NCBI GenBank assembly: GCA_027063105.1
Contig: JAMOSL010000070.1
Coordinates: 1 to 13,484 of the forward strand
DNA length: 13,484 nt
Origin: Campylobacteraceae bacterium
GTDB lineage: Bacteria > Campylobacterota > Campylobacteria > Campylobacterales > Sulfurovaceae
Reading direction: 5' to 3'
The notes under the pieces were generated by a model that was not told the DNA's origin, did no database searches, and worked only from the letters and a program-made list of their open reading frames with translations. The position numbers were made by a program, and so were the translations under genes. Shown here piece after piece: positions 13,360 through 13,484 of this stretch; within the stretch, counting starts at the first letter, position 1, and the number at the start of each line of letters is the position of its first letter.

Positions 13360-13484
13360 TTAACTAAAGAAGTCTTCTACTTTATTTGTTATATCTTTCT
13401 GTGTAAGACCATTTATTAATCCGTACATCAAAGCTCCACCTGCTCCAACACCCTCTTTTGCTTCACCTTCATCATATAATTTTA
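13360..13484 (-). CDS. C-terminal 40 residues of an unrecognised protein (5' end beyond window)
   Basis: Minus-strand frame open to the window edge, ending LTQKDITNKVEDFFS and stop. It contains a glycine-rich run EGVGAGGALMYGLING that vaguely recalls the C-terminal helix of PfkB-type kinases (GAGDAF) but lacks the catalytic aspartate, so I do not assign a family. It ends 26 bases before the next gene's ATG with a ribosome site between, consistent with one leftward operon. Confidence 0.6.
   Translation of the reverse strand, partial: KLYDEGEAKEGVGAGGALMYGLINGLTQKDITNKVEDFFS

Noticed and set aside
1..13484. CRISPR array, tRNA or rRNA genes
   Set aside because: No regularly spaced repeats and no tRNA T-loop/acceptor pattern were seen on either strand.

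Overview
The window looks like a chromosomal segment of an AT-rich Campylobacterota bacterium, probably Sulfurimonas/Sulfurovum-like. This rests on the protein character of IleS, L31, RsmI, RlmB and Hom, the low GC content, the T-rich promoters with little -35 signal, and the tight gene packing. The genus is my inference and has not been tested by a search.

Left part (1-6985): housekeeping genes. The 5' part of ileS runs leftward off the window edge. Divergent from it is a tight rightward series: rpmE (ribosomal protein L31), rsmI (16S rRNA C1402 2'-O-methyltransferase), rlmB (23S rRNA G2251 2'-O-methyltransferase), a one-TM protein of unknown function with a RodZ-like layout, a class I/II PLP aminotransferase and hom (homoserine dehydrogenase). 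Neighbours overlap or sit a few bases apart from rsmI onward, so they are probably co-transcribed. The rpmE leader carries several small hairpins.

Middle part (about 6986-11394): an accessory island of mobile and decayed DNA. It holds a short orphan reading-frame fragment, then an IS607-type element (MerR-HTH serine recombinase TnpA plus TnpB). That element has a perfect-consensus sigma70 promoter, repeated motifs at both ends and a foldable omega-RNA-like segment at the tnpB 3' end. The TnpB lacks a visible canonical RuvC-II glutamate and any zinc ribbon, and has a candidate relocated glutamate, a layout known from Fanzor-related TnpBs. Next come a truncated DUF4214 gene and a decayed RelE/YafQ-type toxin-antitoxin pair on the minus strand (one-base frameshift in the antitoxin, internal deletion in the toxin). 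Last is a RAYT (REP-associated Y1 transposase) flanked by three REP hairpins. The last REP copy contains the stop codons of both the RAYT and the convergent protease gene.

Right part (11391-13484): a leftward cluster made of the C-terminal end of an unrecognised gene, a four/five-TM DUF420-like membrane protein, and an exported Deg-type (S1C) serine protease with PDZ-like regions.

No tRNA, rRNA or CRISPR array was seen. The most interesting material is the IS607/TnpB/omega-RNA unit, the RAYT-REP unit with homology extending beyond the REPs, and the toxin-antitoxin relic.
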